Assembly (NCBI GenBank): GCA_964017195.1
Contig: OZ024896.1
Span: forward strand, 7,521,442 to 7,585,441
Length of the DNA stretch: 64,000 nucleotides
From: Siderastrea radians
Lineage: Eukaryota > Cnidaria > Anthozoa > Scleractinia > Rhizangiidae
Direction: 5' to 3'
Within the stretch, counting starts at the first letter, position 1. Each line of letters starts with the position of its first letter. Shown here in pieces: positions 1 to 11,364 of this stretch. The translations under genes and the position numbers were made by a program. Under the pieces are notes generated by a model. That model ran no database searches. It was not told where the DNA came from and was given only the letters and a program-made list of their open reading frames with translations.

Positions 1-2
1 AC

Positions 3-1469
3 GACCCCGATAGATTTTTTATCCTCGATGGTTTGCGTTTTAGTTTTAAGCTTATTCCAGAGTCCGACCCTTCTTGTCTCGACGCCTATGAATCCGACAA
101 TTACTCTAGCGCTACCTGCCCAGATTTTAAACCGGAAATGGATAGTTTATTCACAAAGGAACTCGCCTTAGGGCGCATCTCTATGGTTCAAACTAAACCG
201 CGTTGTGTTCACCCTATCGGCCGTGTACCGAAAAAGGACTCGGGAAAATCCCGCCCAATTACTGACTGCAGTCGTCCGCATGGTCTTTCTTTGAACGATC
301 ATATTGAGCGTGACTTAGAGTCCTTTCGCATGAATTCAATTGACACCGCGGTGTCATTTTTTACACCTAATTGTTTTTACTCGATAGTCGATATCGAATC
401 TGCTTGGCGCTGGATCCGGGTTTTCCCCCCTCACCGTGAATTACAAGGCTTTCGCTGGATGTTTGGCACGCATGACTCTTCCCAATACAATGATTATGTA
501 GATAACAGACTTTGCTTCGGCGTCTCGTGCGCACCGTCCATTTTCAACCGCTATTGCTCGCATGATGGCTCGCCGTGGTTTCCGTGCTGTGGTTAATTAT
601 CTGGATGATTTTCTTATCATCGGAAGCACTCAGGAAGAATGTCAGCGGGGACTTGTCACTCTTATCAATTTGCTGCATTATCTCAGATTTAATGTGAGTT
701 GGCGCAAAGTCGTTTCCCCCACTCAGCGCATCACCTTCTTAGGCATTGAGCTAGATTCCTCAACTATGTCTCTCCGACTTCCCGAGGACAAGTTAAACCG
801 ACTGATCGATCTCGTGAACACTTTCTCACACAAGGCTTCTGTCTCCAAGCGTCAATTGCAATCTCTCGCGGGATCTTTAAGCTTTGCGTGCCACGTTGTC
901 CATGTAGGTCGGACATTCCTCCCTCGCGTGATTGACTGCATAAACAAATTGAATCTCTCCTCTCACCGGTGTCGTTTGTCAACTGATTTCCGCGTAGATG
1001 TGTCGTGGTGGAAAGAATTTCTCGTCACGTTCAACGGGCGCCGCATGATGCTCGACTTTCGCCAGCCCGTTTATATCCAAACGGACGCGTCCTTTCACGG
1101 TTTTGGAGCCGTCTCGCCTGACGACTGGTTCGCTGGCTCCTGGGCCCCTTCACCAGAGAACGATCTTTACTCGCAGTCATTGCCATCCCATTGGTGTGAT
1201 GTCGGTCACGCTATTGATCCATCACTTCGTTGTAATATCAATTATTTAGAACTCTTTCCGGTTCTTATCGCCGCCCGCTGCTGGGGCGCCTCTTGGGCAA
1301 ATAAACGCATTTGCGTGGAAACTGGTAACACGCAAGCCATGGCTTTTGTTAACAAAGGCTCTTGTAAAATCCCTATCGCAATGTTTTGGCTACGGGAGTT
1401 ATTTTGGCTTAGTGTCCGTCACAACTTTTATATCTGCGCGCGCCACTTGGCTGGAATTAATAACGTTTA
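3..1469 (+). pseudogene. DIRS-like retroelement: reverse transcriptase and RNase H, broken
   Basis: The frame is open from the left edge to 596 and then continues in another frame from 562 to 1470, so one frameshift near 560-596 splits the reverse transcriptase. The first part carries the conserved GKSRPITD and SIVDIESAW blocks; the second starts with the catalytic YLDD box at about 598-609. An RNase H-type stretch (IQTDASFHGFG) lies near 1075-1107. Together with the tyrosine recombinase downstream, this order (RT, RNase H, YR) is that of DIRS-group elements, which integrate by a recombinase and have no integrase. The 5' part (gag and RT start) lies outside the window. The RNase H end is broken at 1469 by a 155-bp insertion. 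It is a dead copy; a Ngaro or PAT type is an alternative assignment. Confidence 0.8.
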
Positions 1470-1624
1470 GAGTAGCCCCGCAGCTCTTAACAACCTCTAA
1501 TTTCATTGGACCTTGGTATCACGCAGCTCTATTGTTTTCGGGGCTAGGGTCCATTGTTTTGTTGTTTGGTTTATTGTTTTCTCACCAAATCAGAGAAGAC
1601 CTTATAAGAGCTGCGACATCGCCC
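1470..1624. mobile_element. 155-bp MITE inserted in the DIRS-like element, 8-bp TSD
   Basis: The 8-mer aacgttta occurs at 1462-1469 and again at 1625-1632, exactly flanking a 155-bp segment that interrupts the RNase H frame. The reading frame before (ending AGINN) resumes after it (NVYADRLSR) once the segment and one repeat are removed. Both ends share GCAGCTCTTA at positions 11-20 in inverted orientation; the outer ten bases match poorly. The 8-bp duplication suggests a hAT- or P-type nonautonomous element. Confidence 0.7.
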
Positions 1625-2646
1625 AACGTTTATGCGGACAGATTGAGTCGTCTTATTCAATCTCAGACATTGTCTAATGACATTTTCTCTCCCCTCTAGG
1701 ATACCTCACACAACTGGATTTCCGGGCCAAGTTTGTTTCTGCTGCGGCGTATGCACATTCTACGTTGAACACTCGTCGCTCTCAATGGCGCACCTATGTC
1801 CGGTTCTGTACTACATATCACCTGGTTCCTGTCCCAGCCATGGACCGAACAATTATTCGGTTCCTAATTCACTTGTCTTATTATTGCAAATATTCTACAG
1901 TAATCAACTACCTCTCTGCTATAAATGTTCTTCACCGACACGTTTCAGGAAGTGTTTTCTGTCAAACTTATCTTACGCGGACTTCGGCGCATTCTTGGTG
2001 ACGCCCCAGTTCAAAAACTTCCCATGACCTCAGATATTCTTCTGCAAATTCATCCCCAGCTTACAGCACGATCTGACTCAGGCTTCTGGGCAGCGATGCT
2101 AATCGGGTTCTACACTTTCTTTCGTAAATCAAATCTCGTGCCCAAAACAGCGAAGGACTTTGATCCCGCCAAGACTTTGTGTCGCAACGACAACATTGCC
2201 CGACCGTGGGATTTTGGTTATCTGCATTCGTTGGTCAAAAACTATTCAATTTCGAGAGCGTCAGTTGCTCATTCCTGTTATGCGGCTATCACAGGGTCAC
2301 CCTCTTTGCCCCGTGCAAGCATATGAACGTCATCATTTAGAATTCCCGGTCACCCACACTTCGCCTGCATTCCAGAAATGGTCACGTCACTCCCATTACA
2401 CACTCAGTATTCACCGATAAATTGGGCAAGGTTCTCAGTCACGCAGGCTTCCCAGCAAACAAATTCTCAGGCCACAGTTTTCGCCGTGGTGGAGCCACCT
2501 ACGCCTTCCGTTGCGGTGCTCCTGTGGAACTTATCACTCTACAAGGGGACTGGTCTTCGGATGCTGTTTTGCTTTATATCGCACAACCACTTGAGCGGCA
2601 GCTCTCAGTGGCGAAACTGATTGCCGGAAACATTGACTCTTTATAA
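1625..2646 (+). pseudogene. DIRS-like tyrosine recombinase, frameshifted
   Basis: Downstream of RNase H, three reading frames together show a phage-integrase-type tyrosine recombinase. The N-terminal core-binding part reads at 1765-2001, the middle part at 1925-2326, and the C-terminal catalytic part at 2422-2646. The last part has the HxxR box (HSFRRGG, about 2473) and the nucleophile region (DWSSDAVLLYI, Tyr near 2574). At least two frameshifts (near 1985 and 2300) make it inactive. The family cuts and rejoins circular cDNA intermediates of DIRS-group elements. Confidence 0.8.
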
Positions 2647-2935
2647 CTTTTATAACACATAATTATTATAATTTTTTCTTTCCCCTTTCCCAACCACGCG
2701 TTTTCGGATTTTATCTGTCTGGCGGTTTGGGCGACCCGCATCAGGGGGGTAGGCCTCTGTTATCATAGTAATCAGTCATTCTTAGCTAGCAGAGCCGTCT
2801 TTGTAATTTTGTTCTCCCCGCCCACCCACCCGCGAGCCGTATCAGGGGGGTAGGCCTTCGGTTTCGTTCCCCCCCCCCTTGCTGCGGCTTGGCTTTTTTC
2901 GGCAAACAATAAAGTCATTTATCTGCTTATAGTTC
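2647..2935 (+). repeat. 3' end of the DIRS-like element with a repeated GGGGGGTAGGCC motif
   Basis: This noncoding segment follows the recombinase stop. The 15-mer caggggggtaggcct occurs at about 2740 and again at about 2842, roughly 100 bp apart. An AATAAA-like signal sits at about 2909. Repeated terminal modules are expected in DIRS-group elements (split direct or inverted repeats), but the matching 5' copy lies outside the window, so this is inference. Confidence 0.5.
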
Positions 2936-3032
2936 CACAGGCAGCCCAAGCTCACGCCTCGAGAAAGCGAGGAATTTATAAATTATTTATGGTTCTCGAG
3001 TCGGGACGTGACCTTCGAGAGAGACCGGTATT

Positions 3033-3406
3033 GGGTTACAAGCGGCCGTTAACAATTTGAGACTTTGTATGGGGAATAAAATATCGTCGATTTCGAACGT
3101 GAAATAAAACTCAATTTCAACACTTTTTTAGTGAAATGAATAAAACTATCTTACCTCTTGCGTCTTTGTGTGTTTTGGGGGCTTATTCTATCGTTTTGGG
3201 CTTTCTTTGTCACGACAGTTGGGTTACAAGCGGCCGTTAACAATTTGAGACTTTGTATGGGGAATAAAATATCGTCGATCTCGAACGTTAAATAAAACTA
3301 AATTTCAACATTTTTTTAGTGAAATGAATAAAACTAACTTACCTCTTGCGTCTTTGTGTGTTTTTTTGGGCTCATTTCATCGTTTTGGGCTTTATTTGTC
3401 TTGACT
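3033..3406 (+). repeat. Two ~187-bp direct repeats inside the left foldback arm
   Basis: Both copies begin ttgggttacaagcggccg and end in a gggctttctttgtc / gggctttatttgtc stretch. They are mirrored in the right arm at about 4676-5050. They lie in the subterminal region of the element, where repeats often serve as transposase binding sites (inference). Confidence 0.75.
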
Positions 3407-3880
3407 GTTACTACCTTCATAAGACGAAGTCAAGGCTACAGACCGTTTCTGGCTGGCGATTCGAACTTGTCCACTCGAAGGCGGTTTGCGGCCAGAAAAT
3501 CCATCCTATCGCAGATTTTTTCAGCCAGAGGTAAAGTTCTATGAACTCCACACCTTGTAAAATGTTCCCTCGCCAAATATCCCCGCGCATTTTTCTGAAA
3601 ATGAGCTTTTTCTCACTCCATGTCCAAAATCCCTTCTTTCGGCAAACGCTCATGATTTTGAAAATCGACACGAGGCTTGGGTCCGAGATCAAATCTCTCT
3701 CGACCGAGAGTGGTACAGTCAACTCATGTACAGCACTTACCCCATCCCGACAGTGGCATCACGCACAGCACTATTGTATCGATCAACCAATGACAGAGCG
3801 AGGCGACCCGACGGGATACGGGAGATAAACAAACGGCTGAATTTGAATTTTTCTGCGGGGTTTTCCGAGAGAGATACAAA

Positions 3881-3984
3881 ATGTTTTCAAAAGTGAAGAG
3901 ACCTCTCGAAATAGAGCGAGATTCCTCGCCGAAAAGAGCGAAGTCTCGCAAAGGTCCAAGATATTCGCCACATTGGAAATTCTG
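3881..3984 (+). CDS. Possible first coding exon of a transposase, retained in the foldback element
   Basis: An ATG at 3881 opens a 35-codon frame rich in basic residues (SPKRAKSRKGPRYSP) that ends at a consensus donor (TCTG then GTAAGT at 3985). A pyrimidine-rich acceptor-like site (tttccag) follows at about 4104 in the loop. The start and most of the exon are duplicated in the right arm on the minus strand. I read this as a relic first exon of the autonomous parent, with a nuclear-localisation-like cluster. There is no downstream catalytic exon, so it is nonautonomous. No family was recognised. Confidence 0.35.
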
Positions 3985-5220
3985 GTAAGTCGTGTCGTGT
4001 ACATTTGCAGTTTGAAGTATTTTTTAACTTGTAAAGCTTGTTGAATATTTTAACGGAAATTATATTGAGTTTGTTTATTACAAATGGATAAGTTACGATT
4101 TCCAGTTCCGATGCCGCACGTTAACAGACCTTTGCGAGACTTCGCTCTTTTCGGCGAGGAATCTCGCTCTATTTCGAGAGGTCTCTTCACTTTTGAAAAC
4201 ATTTTGTATCTCTCTCGGAAAACCCCGCAGAAAAATTCAAATTCAGCCGTTTGTTTATCTCCCGTATCCCGTCGGGTCGCCTCGCTCTGTCATTGGTTGA
4301 TCGATACAATAGTGCTGTGCGTGATGCCACTGTCGGGGTGGGGTAAGTGCTGTACATGAGTTGACTGTACCACTCTCGGTCGAGAGAGATTTGATCTCGG
4401 ACCCAAGCCTCGTGTCGATTTTCAAAATCATGAGCGTTTGCCGAAAGAAGGGATTTTGGACATGGAGTGAGAAAAAGCTCATTTTCAGGAAAATGCGCGG
4501 GGATATTTGGCGAGGGAACATTTTACAAGGTGTGGAGATCATAGAACTTTACCTCTGGCTGAAAAAATCTGCGATAGGATGGATTTTCTGGCCGCAAACC
4601 GCCTTCGAGTAGACAAGTTCGAATCGCCAGCCAGAAACGGTCTGTAGCCTTGACTTCGTCTTATGAAGGTAGTAACAGTCAAGACAAATAAAGCCCAAAA
4701 CGATGAAATGAGCCCAAAAAACACACAAAGACGCAAGAGGTAAGTTAGTTTTATTCATTTCACTAAAAAAATGTTGAAATTTAGTTTTATTTAACGTTCG
4801 AGATCGACGATATTTTATTCCCCATACAAAGTCTCAAATTGTTAACGGCCGCTTGTAACCCAACTGTCGTGACAAAGAAAGCCCAAAACGATAGAATAAG
4901 CCCCAAAAACACACAAAGACGCAAGACGTAAGATAGTTTTATTCATTTCACTAAAAAAGTGTTGAAATTGAGTTTTATTTCACGTTCGAAATCGACGATA
5001 TTTTATTCCCCATACAAAGTCTCAAATTGTTAACGGCCGCTTGTAACCCAATACCGGTCTCTCTCGAAGGTCACGTCCCGACTCGAGAACCATAAATAAT
5101 TTATAAATTCCTCGCTTTCTCGAGGCGTGAGCTTGGGCTGCCTGTGATAGTTCCCGTTGTCCTTTGCATTAGTGTAGATCAATCACGAAGGATTATGGGG
5201 AAAAAAATTTCAATTCTCAA

Positions 5221-5843
5221 TGACTGATTCACCACAGTCTGATCCCTTCTTGTCAGTTCACTGCCTGATAGGTTTCAGACTATTCTGAAATTATTTAGAA
5301 AGAAGTCTTTCTTTCTGTTTTCCTTTGGTACTAGATTATGGCAATCAGTAACAATGCTTATTGGTGGCATTAGATACAGTGTAAAGGCTAATAATCAAAC
5401 CCAAAACAAAATTGAAATCACAAGATTTACTTCCATCACAGTCTGGGGTAGTGATAGAGTGAGTCATAATCTGTGCATCAAATAAAGTCACTAATGATTA
5501 CTGGACCATTTGTTATTCTCATTTGCAACCCTTTTAGTCACGGATTGGTTAATTGATTGATTTTTGATATTTAATTGGCTGATTGACTAATTTATCAATC
5601 GAGTGGTTGAGTGGTTGATTGATCGACTAATTGGTCGTTAAATATATGTCAATGAATTGATCCACCTGAGCCAAGGTGTACAAAATTGCACCCAATATTT
5701 AAGTTTACGACCTACAACAGGGGCTTTTTCAAAATTTATAAAACAGGTTCTAATTTAATGAGGTGAATTACCAATCATTAACTAATAATGATAATATTGT
5801 TTTCCGGTCTCACTTGTAATAATAATAATAATAATAATAATAA
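5221..5843 (+). repeat. Interspersed repeat, copy 1, ending in an AAT microsatellite
   Basis: This segment matches 14421-15085 in the same orientation over about 620 bp, with scattered substitutions and few indels, and both copies end in (AAT)n. A ~50-codon frame (IGGIRYS...HNLCIK stop) is kept open in both copies, but its substitutions are mostly non-synonymous, so coding is doubtful. The microsatellite tail could be the 3' end of a retroposed unit, or this could be a segmental duplication. Confidence 0.75.
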
Positions 5844-6120
5844 TTAAAAACAATATAATAATTATAATAAGAACCTTCCCAGCATGCTTTGCACCTGAAA
5901 AATTTTCCGTGCTAAATAACATAGTTAACTTGTGGTCGAAGAGGACGCTGTACCATGTGGTATTTACACCTGCGTGAAAGTGACCCCTCATTTCAATGTC
6001 ACAGTGGTGACGTCATTATTCACGTGACTATGGCAATAAAATATGTTTTACCTCACTGCAAGAACAGGCTTCCATCAATACGAAAACAGATAACGTGCCC
6101 TGATGGTCATTAAAATGAGC

Positions 6121-6287
6121 AATAGCCCTTTTCACAGGTTACTTTTCTCATTTGCATTACAATATAATTGAACGTGGTTGTGAGGCAATTTCGGGCAAAT
6201 AGTGCAAAATTGCCCGAAATTGCCTCACATCCACGATCAAAAACATTGTAATGCAAATGAGAAAAGGTAACCGGGAAAAGGGCTATT
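6121..6287. mobile_element. 167-bp palindromic MITE-like hairpin
   Basis: aatagcccttttc at the left pairs with gaaaagggctatt at the right, and the pairing continues inward to tgaggcaatttcgggca / tgcccgaaattgcctca with a ~14-base loop. All pairs sum to 12408. No clear target duplication is visible. Confidence 0.7.
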
Positions 6288-9200
6288 TGGAAATTGCCAG
6301 TTTACATTTGGCTTTTGAAATTAAGGTGGCTCTGTACAGGTGCATTTCCCAGGGGACTGGTAAGGAGTCTGTAGCTATGGCAGTGTAAGGCGGAGAGAAG
6401 CAAACCTCGGCTGTTTAATAAAACTTGACATGAAAATAACGTCTATGACAGCCTTATTGTTGTGACGTCATCGGTCACGTGACCAGATCGCATAGAATAT
6501 TTCAAATCACTTTAAAACTGCATTGAGCTCAATTTATCCGTAGTTTCTGTCAGTCATATTGCAGAAAAAGAATTGTAAGTTATTCAAAATCGACCATTAT
6601 TACTTTTTCTTTTGAAAAAACCGAAATAAAACAGGAACCTGAAACTTTTGATAAACCCCTGTTTTGTGAGGTTTTAATATAAATGTAAATATGGATCAGC
6701 ATATTTGGTTTCAGACTATACTCTTTCAAACTACGTTAACAGTTTTTTTTAATTCGTTTTCATATAACTTAGGGATGTAAATTTGCACGCACGCGGAGTA
6801 TTGGGCACCAATGTCATGGATTATTGAGGGAGACTGGTGCCCTATTCTGGCGCGGGCGCAAAGCTGAACTCGTACTTGGCGGTATTTTCAATATACTCCT
6901 ACTTGGCAGAAGAATGGGTTGAAGAGGTGTTTTTCCTAGCTTTCTGTCGCGTATTTCCACTTAAGAATTGGTTATAATTTCTCGTAAAGTGGATAACACT
7001 TCATTTTTCGCTGCATTGCTCAGAAATTTTGGTCAATTGTCAAGTCAAACAGGCTACAGTGTCAGGTACATGTAATGACTTTTGTTGTGAAATACTCTTA
7101 GTTGAGCTCAGTGAACAGCATTTTAGAGCTTTTCCGATCGATCATTAGCTTGATGTTTCTTATTTATCGTTAGTCCAGTGCTTAAATAATTAAATTTTCA
7201 TTCCGGTTGCAAACAGCCGACAGAAGTAGTTTTTGTTCACTCGACTGCAAAATCATCTATCATTTGTTGGCCAGGTAAAAGGGCAAAAAAGCATCTTTTT
7301 GTTTTCAGTAAGATTTGATTACAGTGTTGCTGTTAAAATTAATATTTCAAACAGTTCTTGCTTAAAGCAAGGAATCCAGGCTATTCCCCAAATGTTGATA
7401 TTGGCAGATAAGCGTAAATTCTTTTGTGTAGCATCATTTAAGTGTTGTTAACATCTCCCACTCGATTGTTAATTAGCTGGGCTTTTCTTGACTGCTTGCA
7501 AAATATTTATAGATGTCTAACGTTTTATGAATGTTTGTTATATCAGGTAACGTTCAAAAGCATTACAGAATCTTGTCTTTTAAAAAAAATTTGGATTATA
7601 ATTTTGGCATGTTTTGATGATAAACAACAAATTTAAATTTCTAGTAAGGTATAACTTTTATTACAGATTATGTGTTGATCAGTTTTGGAAAAATACGTTT
7701 AAGATAATAGAGAAAAAAGAAGGTGGGTGTAAATTTGTATATATCTTCTCAACTTTCATGGATTACTCCATAATTTGCAGGGTTAAAAATTAACTTTAGT
7801 GCTTGGTTGCCGTTTTTTTTCTAGTATCCTTGATTTCTTAGTGGCCCGGCGAAAATAAAGTGGCTTTTAATTCCTCTAGTCTAAAACAAAAAAAAAACAT
7901 ATTTACTTTAATAAACCCCTCCCAACCTGGGTGAGAAGTATGTCCTTTATCGAGGGGATTTTGCCAATAATCATGTGGGAAAAAGTGCAGCATTGAACTA
8001 TGGGTAAGTCTGGAGACACGTGTCAATAAATACAAAATGCCGTGTTGATGCATTGTGGATTGATATAAATACTCCAGAATGGCTTTGAATTTTGCACTCC
8101 AAGAACTAAATTATTTTTACTGCAATAACATTAATGAACTTAGATTCATTATTGTTATTATTTTATTTTTATTGCAACTAAATTTTAACAATCTTTAATC
8201 CTAGTCGCCCGTCAGGCGATCAAACCTCAACTTATAGTGGGCCTGTTCAGTTTTAAATCGCCACTGGCAACCGGGCGAATGCCAATTTTTAGCCGTGAAT
8301 TTGTTGTTTTCACTGAATCCATTTTTATCTGTTCTAGGCATGTATATGTCAGCAGTGATCAGTGATGCAGCCTTTTCTTACAGTGAAGGTACGTGGAGGA
8401 TATCAGTCATATAATTATCCCAGCTTAACTACCTACTGTTCAGTAAATTGAACTAGATGGAATGCAGCTATCGGGTTAATTTGGGCTCGGTAGTCAATTT
8501 CTGAACCCAGTCAAACATAATTAAGCACAACTAAACAGTGTTAAAATCATTCAAATATACCAGATATTTAAACCATCTGCCTTTTAGTGTGTGGAATTTG
8601 ACCATGATCTGTGTTGTATTGTCATGTAAACACAAAAGACTGAGTGACTAAAACAGCCTTTTTGGCCAAAGAAAATCTGAAAATCCTATTATTCACAAAG
8701 GAAAATAAAAATTGAACCAAGGATAAAATTGTCCGACAATATTTACATGAGTGTTCCACCAAGACTTCCATTCAGGTGGGCGATGAAAACCTTATACCCA
8801 CTTAAGTTACAAAATCCATTTTTCATGGTGATGTGTGGTTTATTCTGGATGGCTAAATGATTAAAACCTACTGCAGAATGAATCAAACAGTTATACCATG
8901 TTTACGTGATACCTGTATGAGTTTACATACCAGTATGAAAATTTAGATCCAGTACCACTACTGGGGTGAACTCACACAGGTACGGCTCACACTATTATGA
9001 GAAATTGTGCTGTAATCACATTGACAAATATAGAGAAACAAGAGGGAACTGGGATGAACTTGTACCAGGATGGAAATCATACTCAGTCTGGTGTCATGTA
9101 CATTAACACACCCCCTTAGACTGAAGTAGAGCAGCTATCAAAGATGTTTCACAACATCCTTATAGACCCAGGAGCCGTAACGCCCTGATTTCATGAAAGC

Positions 9201-9687
9201 AGTGCAAGCTCAGACTGGTATCATTTGGTTTACATGAGACTGGTCAGAAAGTCAGACTGGCATGAAGTGTTTACATGAGACCAACCATCCCTAAAATCCA
9301 GTTTATCTATTATTCTCCAGCTTGGAATGCTTCAATGTCACTTATTAAATGCGCATGCTCAAAACAAAAAACTCAGACCGGTTTGAAGTCAATTCATGTT
9401 TACGGTGTTCCCCAGTCTGTTTTTACACCGTTGTGAGTCGTTCATATCAGTTCAGCAATGGCAATGGTAATCAAACCAGCCCGAGATGATAATTATTTTA
9501 TACCGGCTTCACGTTTCTTATCGCCCACATGTAAACACAATCAAGCGTTAGTATGGAGTTGATCTGAAGTTGTACCGCCCTAAGTTGGTACCATTCTCAT
9601 AGACTACGAGCAGTATCTCGATTTTCTCTGGTGCGTGCACACCGTCTGTCCATACGTATGTATGTTGCCCTGGATGAAATTGCATTC
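6288..9687. other. No gene recognised
   Basis: AT-rich sequence with only short, repeat-like frames. A 71-codon minus-strand frame at 7838-8053 is unsupported. From about 8600 to 9600 there are several variants of the phrases catgtaaaca and tttacatgaga, which suggests decayed interspersed repeats. No exon with paired splice sites was found. Confidence 0.5.
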
Positions 9688-10279
9688 ATACAGCTATTTC
9701 AATTAATGTTGTTGCATGAAAGCTTAAGCCTATGCGACAAGACCGCAGGGTAATAAGGGATTTTTATGCCTAGGTTCACCAAAATCAGCAGTACCTTGCT
9801 TGCTGTGCAATGGCATTTGCAATGGCAAAGCATATGGAAGAGTTTTTATAGTATAAAAATCTAAAAAAAAACTGAAAGAAATATTTTCTGAAAGAGTTCT
9901 CGTTTAAAACAATTTTTAATCTCACTTATCTTTTTGCCTATGCGTTTAAAATGGCAAATTTAAATTATGTAGGTATACGTGGAGCACATGCACTGGTATG
10001 TAAATTTGAAGTAGGAAAAACAACATCATGAAAAACATGGAACATGAATTTTTGCACGTCATAACAAGTACTAACAACTGAAAATGAAAAGCTGAATCAG
10101 GATTGCCGCGGACAATAATCAGATGGTGCCCATTTATCACTTACACTAAAAAATCTGAAGTTCCTGACCAACTGCTGACAGCCGTAAAACTAAGACTGAT
10201 TTACAACTACTTACACTACGCTTCGGTCTTGTCGTGTAAGCTTGAAATGATGCGACAACCTTAATTGAAATAGCTGTAT
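9688..10279. mobile_element. 592-bp nonautonomous element with ~65-bp imperfect terminal inverted repeats
   Basis: atacagctatttcaatta at 9688 matches the complement of the right end at 10279. The similarity continues through gcgacaagaccg, near 9735 on the left and 10226 on the right. No target duplication is obvious. The interior has no credible protein. Confidence 0.65.
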
Positions 10280-10587
10280 CCAAAGTCTCAAGGTGTCCTT
10301 GAGCAGTAACATGCATGTTTTGGTGAAATAACAGACAGCCTGTAGTTCAAACCCTTAAACCTTTCCTGGGGGCTACAAGTCGAAAGGATATATACGTCCA
10401 TGGATATTTTACTCTCTAAAAAAAGATCTTTGCGGGTAATGAGATATACTTTTACGAACAATAATGCAAAGTTTTGAAGTTTCCTTTGTCTATTGTTTCC
10501 CATAGGAGACTGAACAGAAAGAAAACCAAACCAAATATAGAGGTTTGTCTGCAAAGCCTTGGAGTCACGTTAGAATTTTGAGTTATT
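10280..10587. other. No gene recognised
   Basis: About 300 bp of AT-rich sequence before the tandem array. An 88-codon minus-strand frame here lacks any recognised motif. Confidence 0.4.
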
Positions 10588-11214
10588 ACCCCGCCGTCAG
10601 GACGGGGTCTAGTAATAACCGTTTTTTTTTTTGTTACCCCGCCGTCAGGACGAAGTCTAGTAATACCCTTTTTTTTTTGTTTTTTTTTTGGTGGTCACTT
10701 GCCCCAGACCTTCGCTCGGTCAAAACAATACTTGCCGGTAATTTTCTTCGTTTAGAGTTTATTCGCCAGAATTTTCATGATAGTTGGTGTAGAAAATTAC
10801 CAGCGATTTAATGGCATAAAAACCCTTTCAATGAAAGCAAGAACGAAGGTGCTAGCGAGCTTTGAAGCTGGCATGAATCCGCCTAACTTGCCCTGGCACG
10901 TAAACATTACATCACTGAAACACAGAAGCCGATTCGGGGAAGTCCCTTGCTTTGCCAAGTTGAATGATTCAACAGTCAAATGCAAGCATTTTTTTGGCAG
11001 TTTTGCTTTGCTTCGCCAAAATCTGCAAGGAAAGTTGTGTAGAAAAGTACAAGGAATTCAATGGACTTAACGTTTCTTCGACGAGAGCAAGGACGAATGT
11101 ACTAGCGAGCTTTAGTTTGAAACCTGGCATGAACTCGCGATCGCTATGAACTTAGTACTATTATGATGTAAAGTGTATTTATGAGTGCCAAGAAGTGAGC
11201 AATACTGCTCTCCA

Positions 11215-11364
11215 TAATTTCCCCCCGGCCACAGGCCACAGGCCTTAAAAGAACAAATTAGAAATGAGAACCAAGATAGAAGAAAAATCTTTGACCCCGG
11301 CGGGATTTGAACCCACGAACTCCTGATTAGAACATCGTCGCTCTACCAACTGAGCTACGAGGCC
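11215..11364 (-). mobile_element. tRNA-derived SINE in unit 1 of the array
   Basis: The tRNA-like head (11293-11364) is followed on the minus strand by a short AT-rich body that ends near a GC-rich stretch. It replaces part of unit 1 relative to units 2 and 3. Body and end coordinates are approximate. Confidence 0.55.
11293..11364 (-). tRNA. tRNA-like sequence (SINE head or pseudogene)
   Basis: 72 nt with a pairable acceptor stem (GGCCTCG / CGGGGTC, one G-U and several G-T pairs), an intact D arm (GCTC / GAGC) and an intact T arm (GTGGG TTCAAAT CCCGC). The anticodon stem (ACGAT against TCAGG) does not pair. It is therefore unlikely to be a working tRNA. Confidence 0.5.

Larger units (their letters stand above)
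2936..5146. mobile_element. 2.2-kb foldback DNA transposon with ~1-kb inverted arms
   Basis: Bases 2936-3956 are the near-perfect reverse complement of 4127-5146; position pairs sum to about 8082 across the whole length. The loop is about 170 bp (3957-4126). The ends read cacaggcagccc and its complement. The flanks are atagttc at 2929-2935 and 5147-5153 (8 bp if the next C is counted), a target site duplication. Each arm contains a ~187-bp tandem duplication (about 3033-3219 and 3220-3406 in the left arm). The terminal sequence and TSD size fit hAT or P-type elements, but the superfamily is not settled. It inserted beside the 3' end of the DIRS-like element. Confidence 0.85.

Noticed and set aside
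3346..4758. Paired 60-100-codon frames in the foldback arms
   Set aside because: They are mirror images of the same arm sequence on opposite strands and show no family motif; only the ATG frame ending at a donor was kept as a candidate.
5782..5991. 69-codon frame with an Ile run
   Set aside because: It reads through the AAT microsatellite.
11293..11364. Functional tRNA gene
   Set aside because: The acceptor, D and T arms pair, but the anticodon stem does not, and a SINE-like tail follows.
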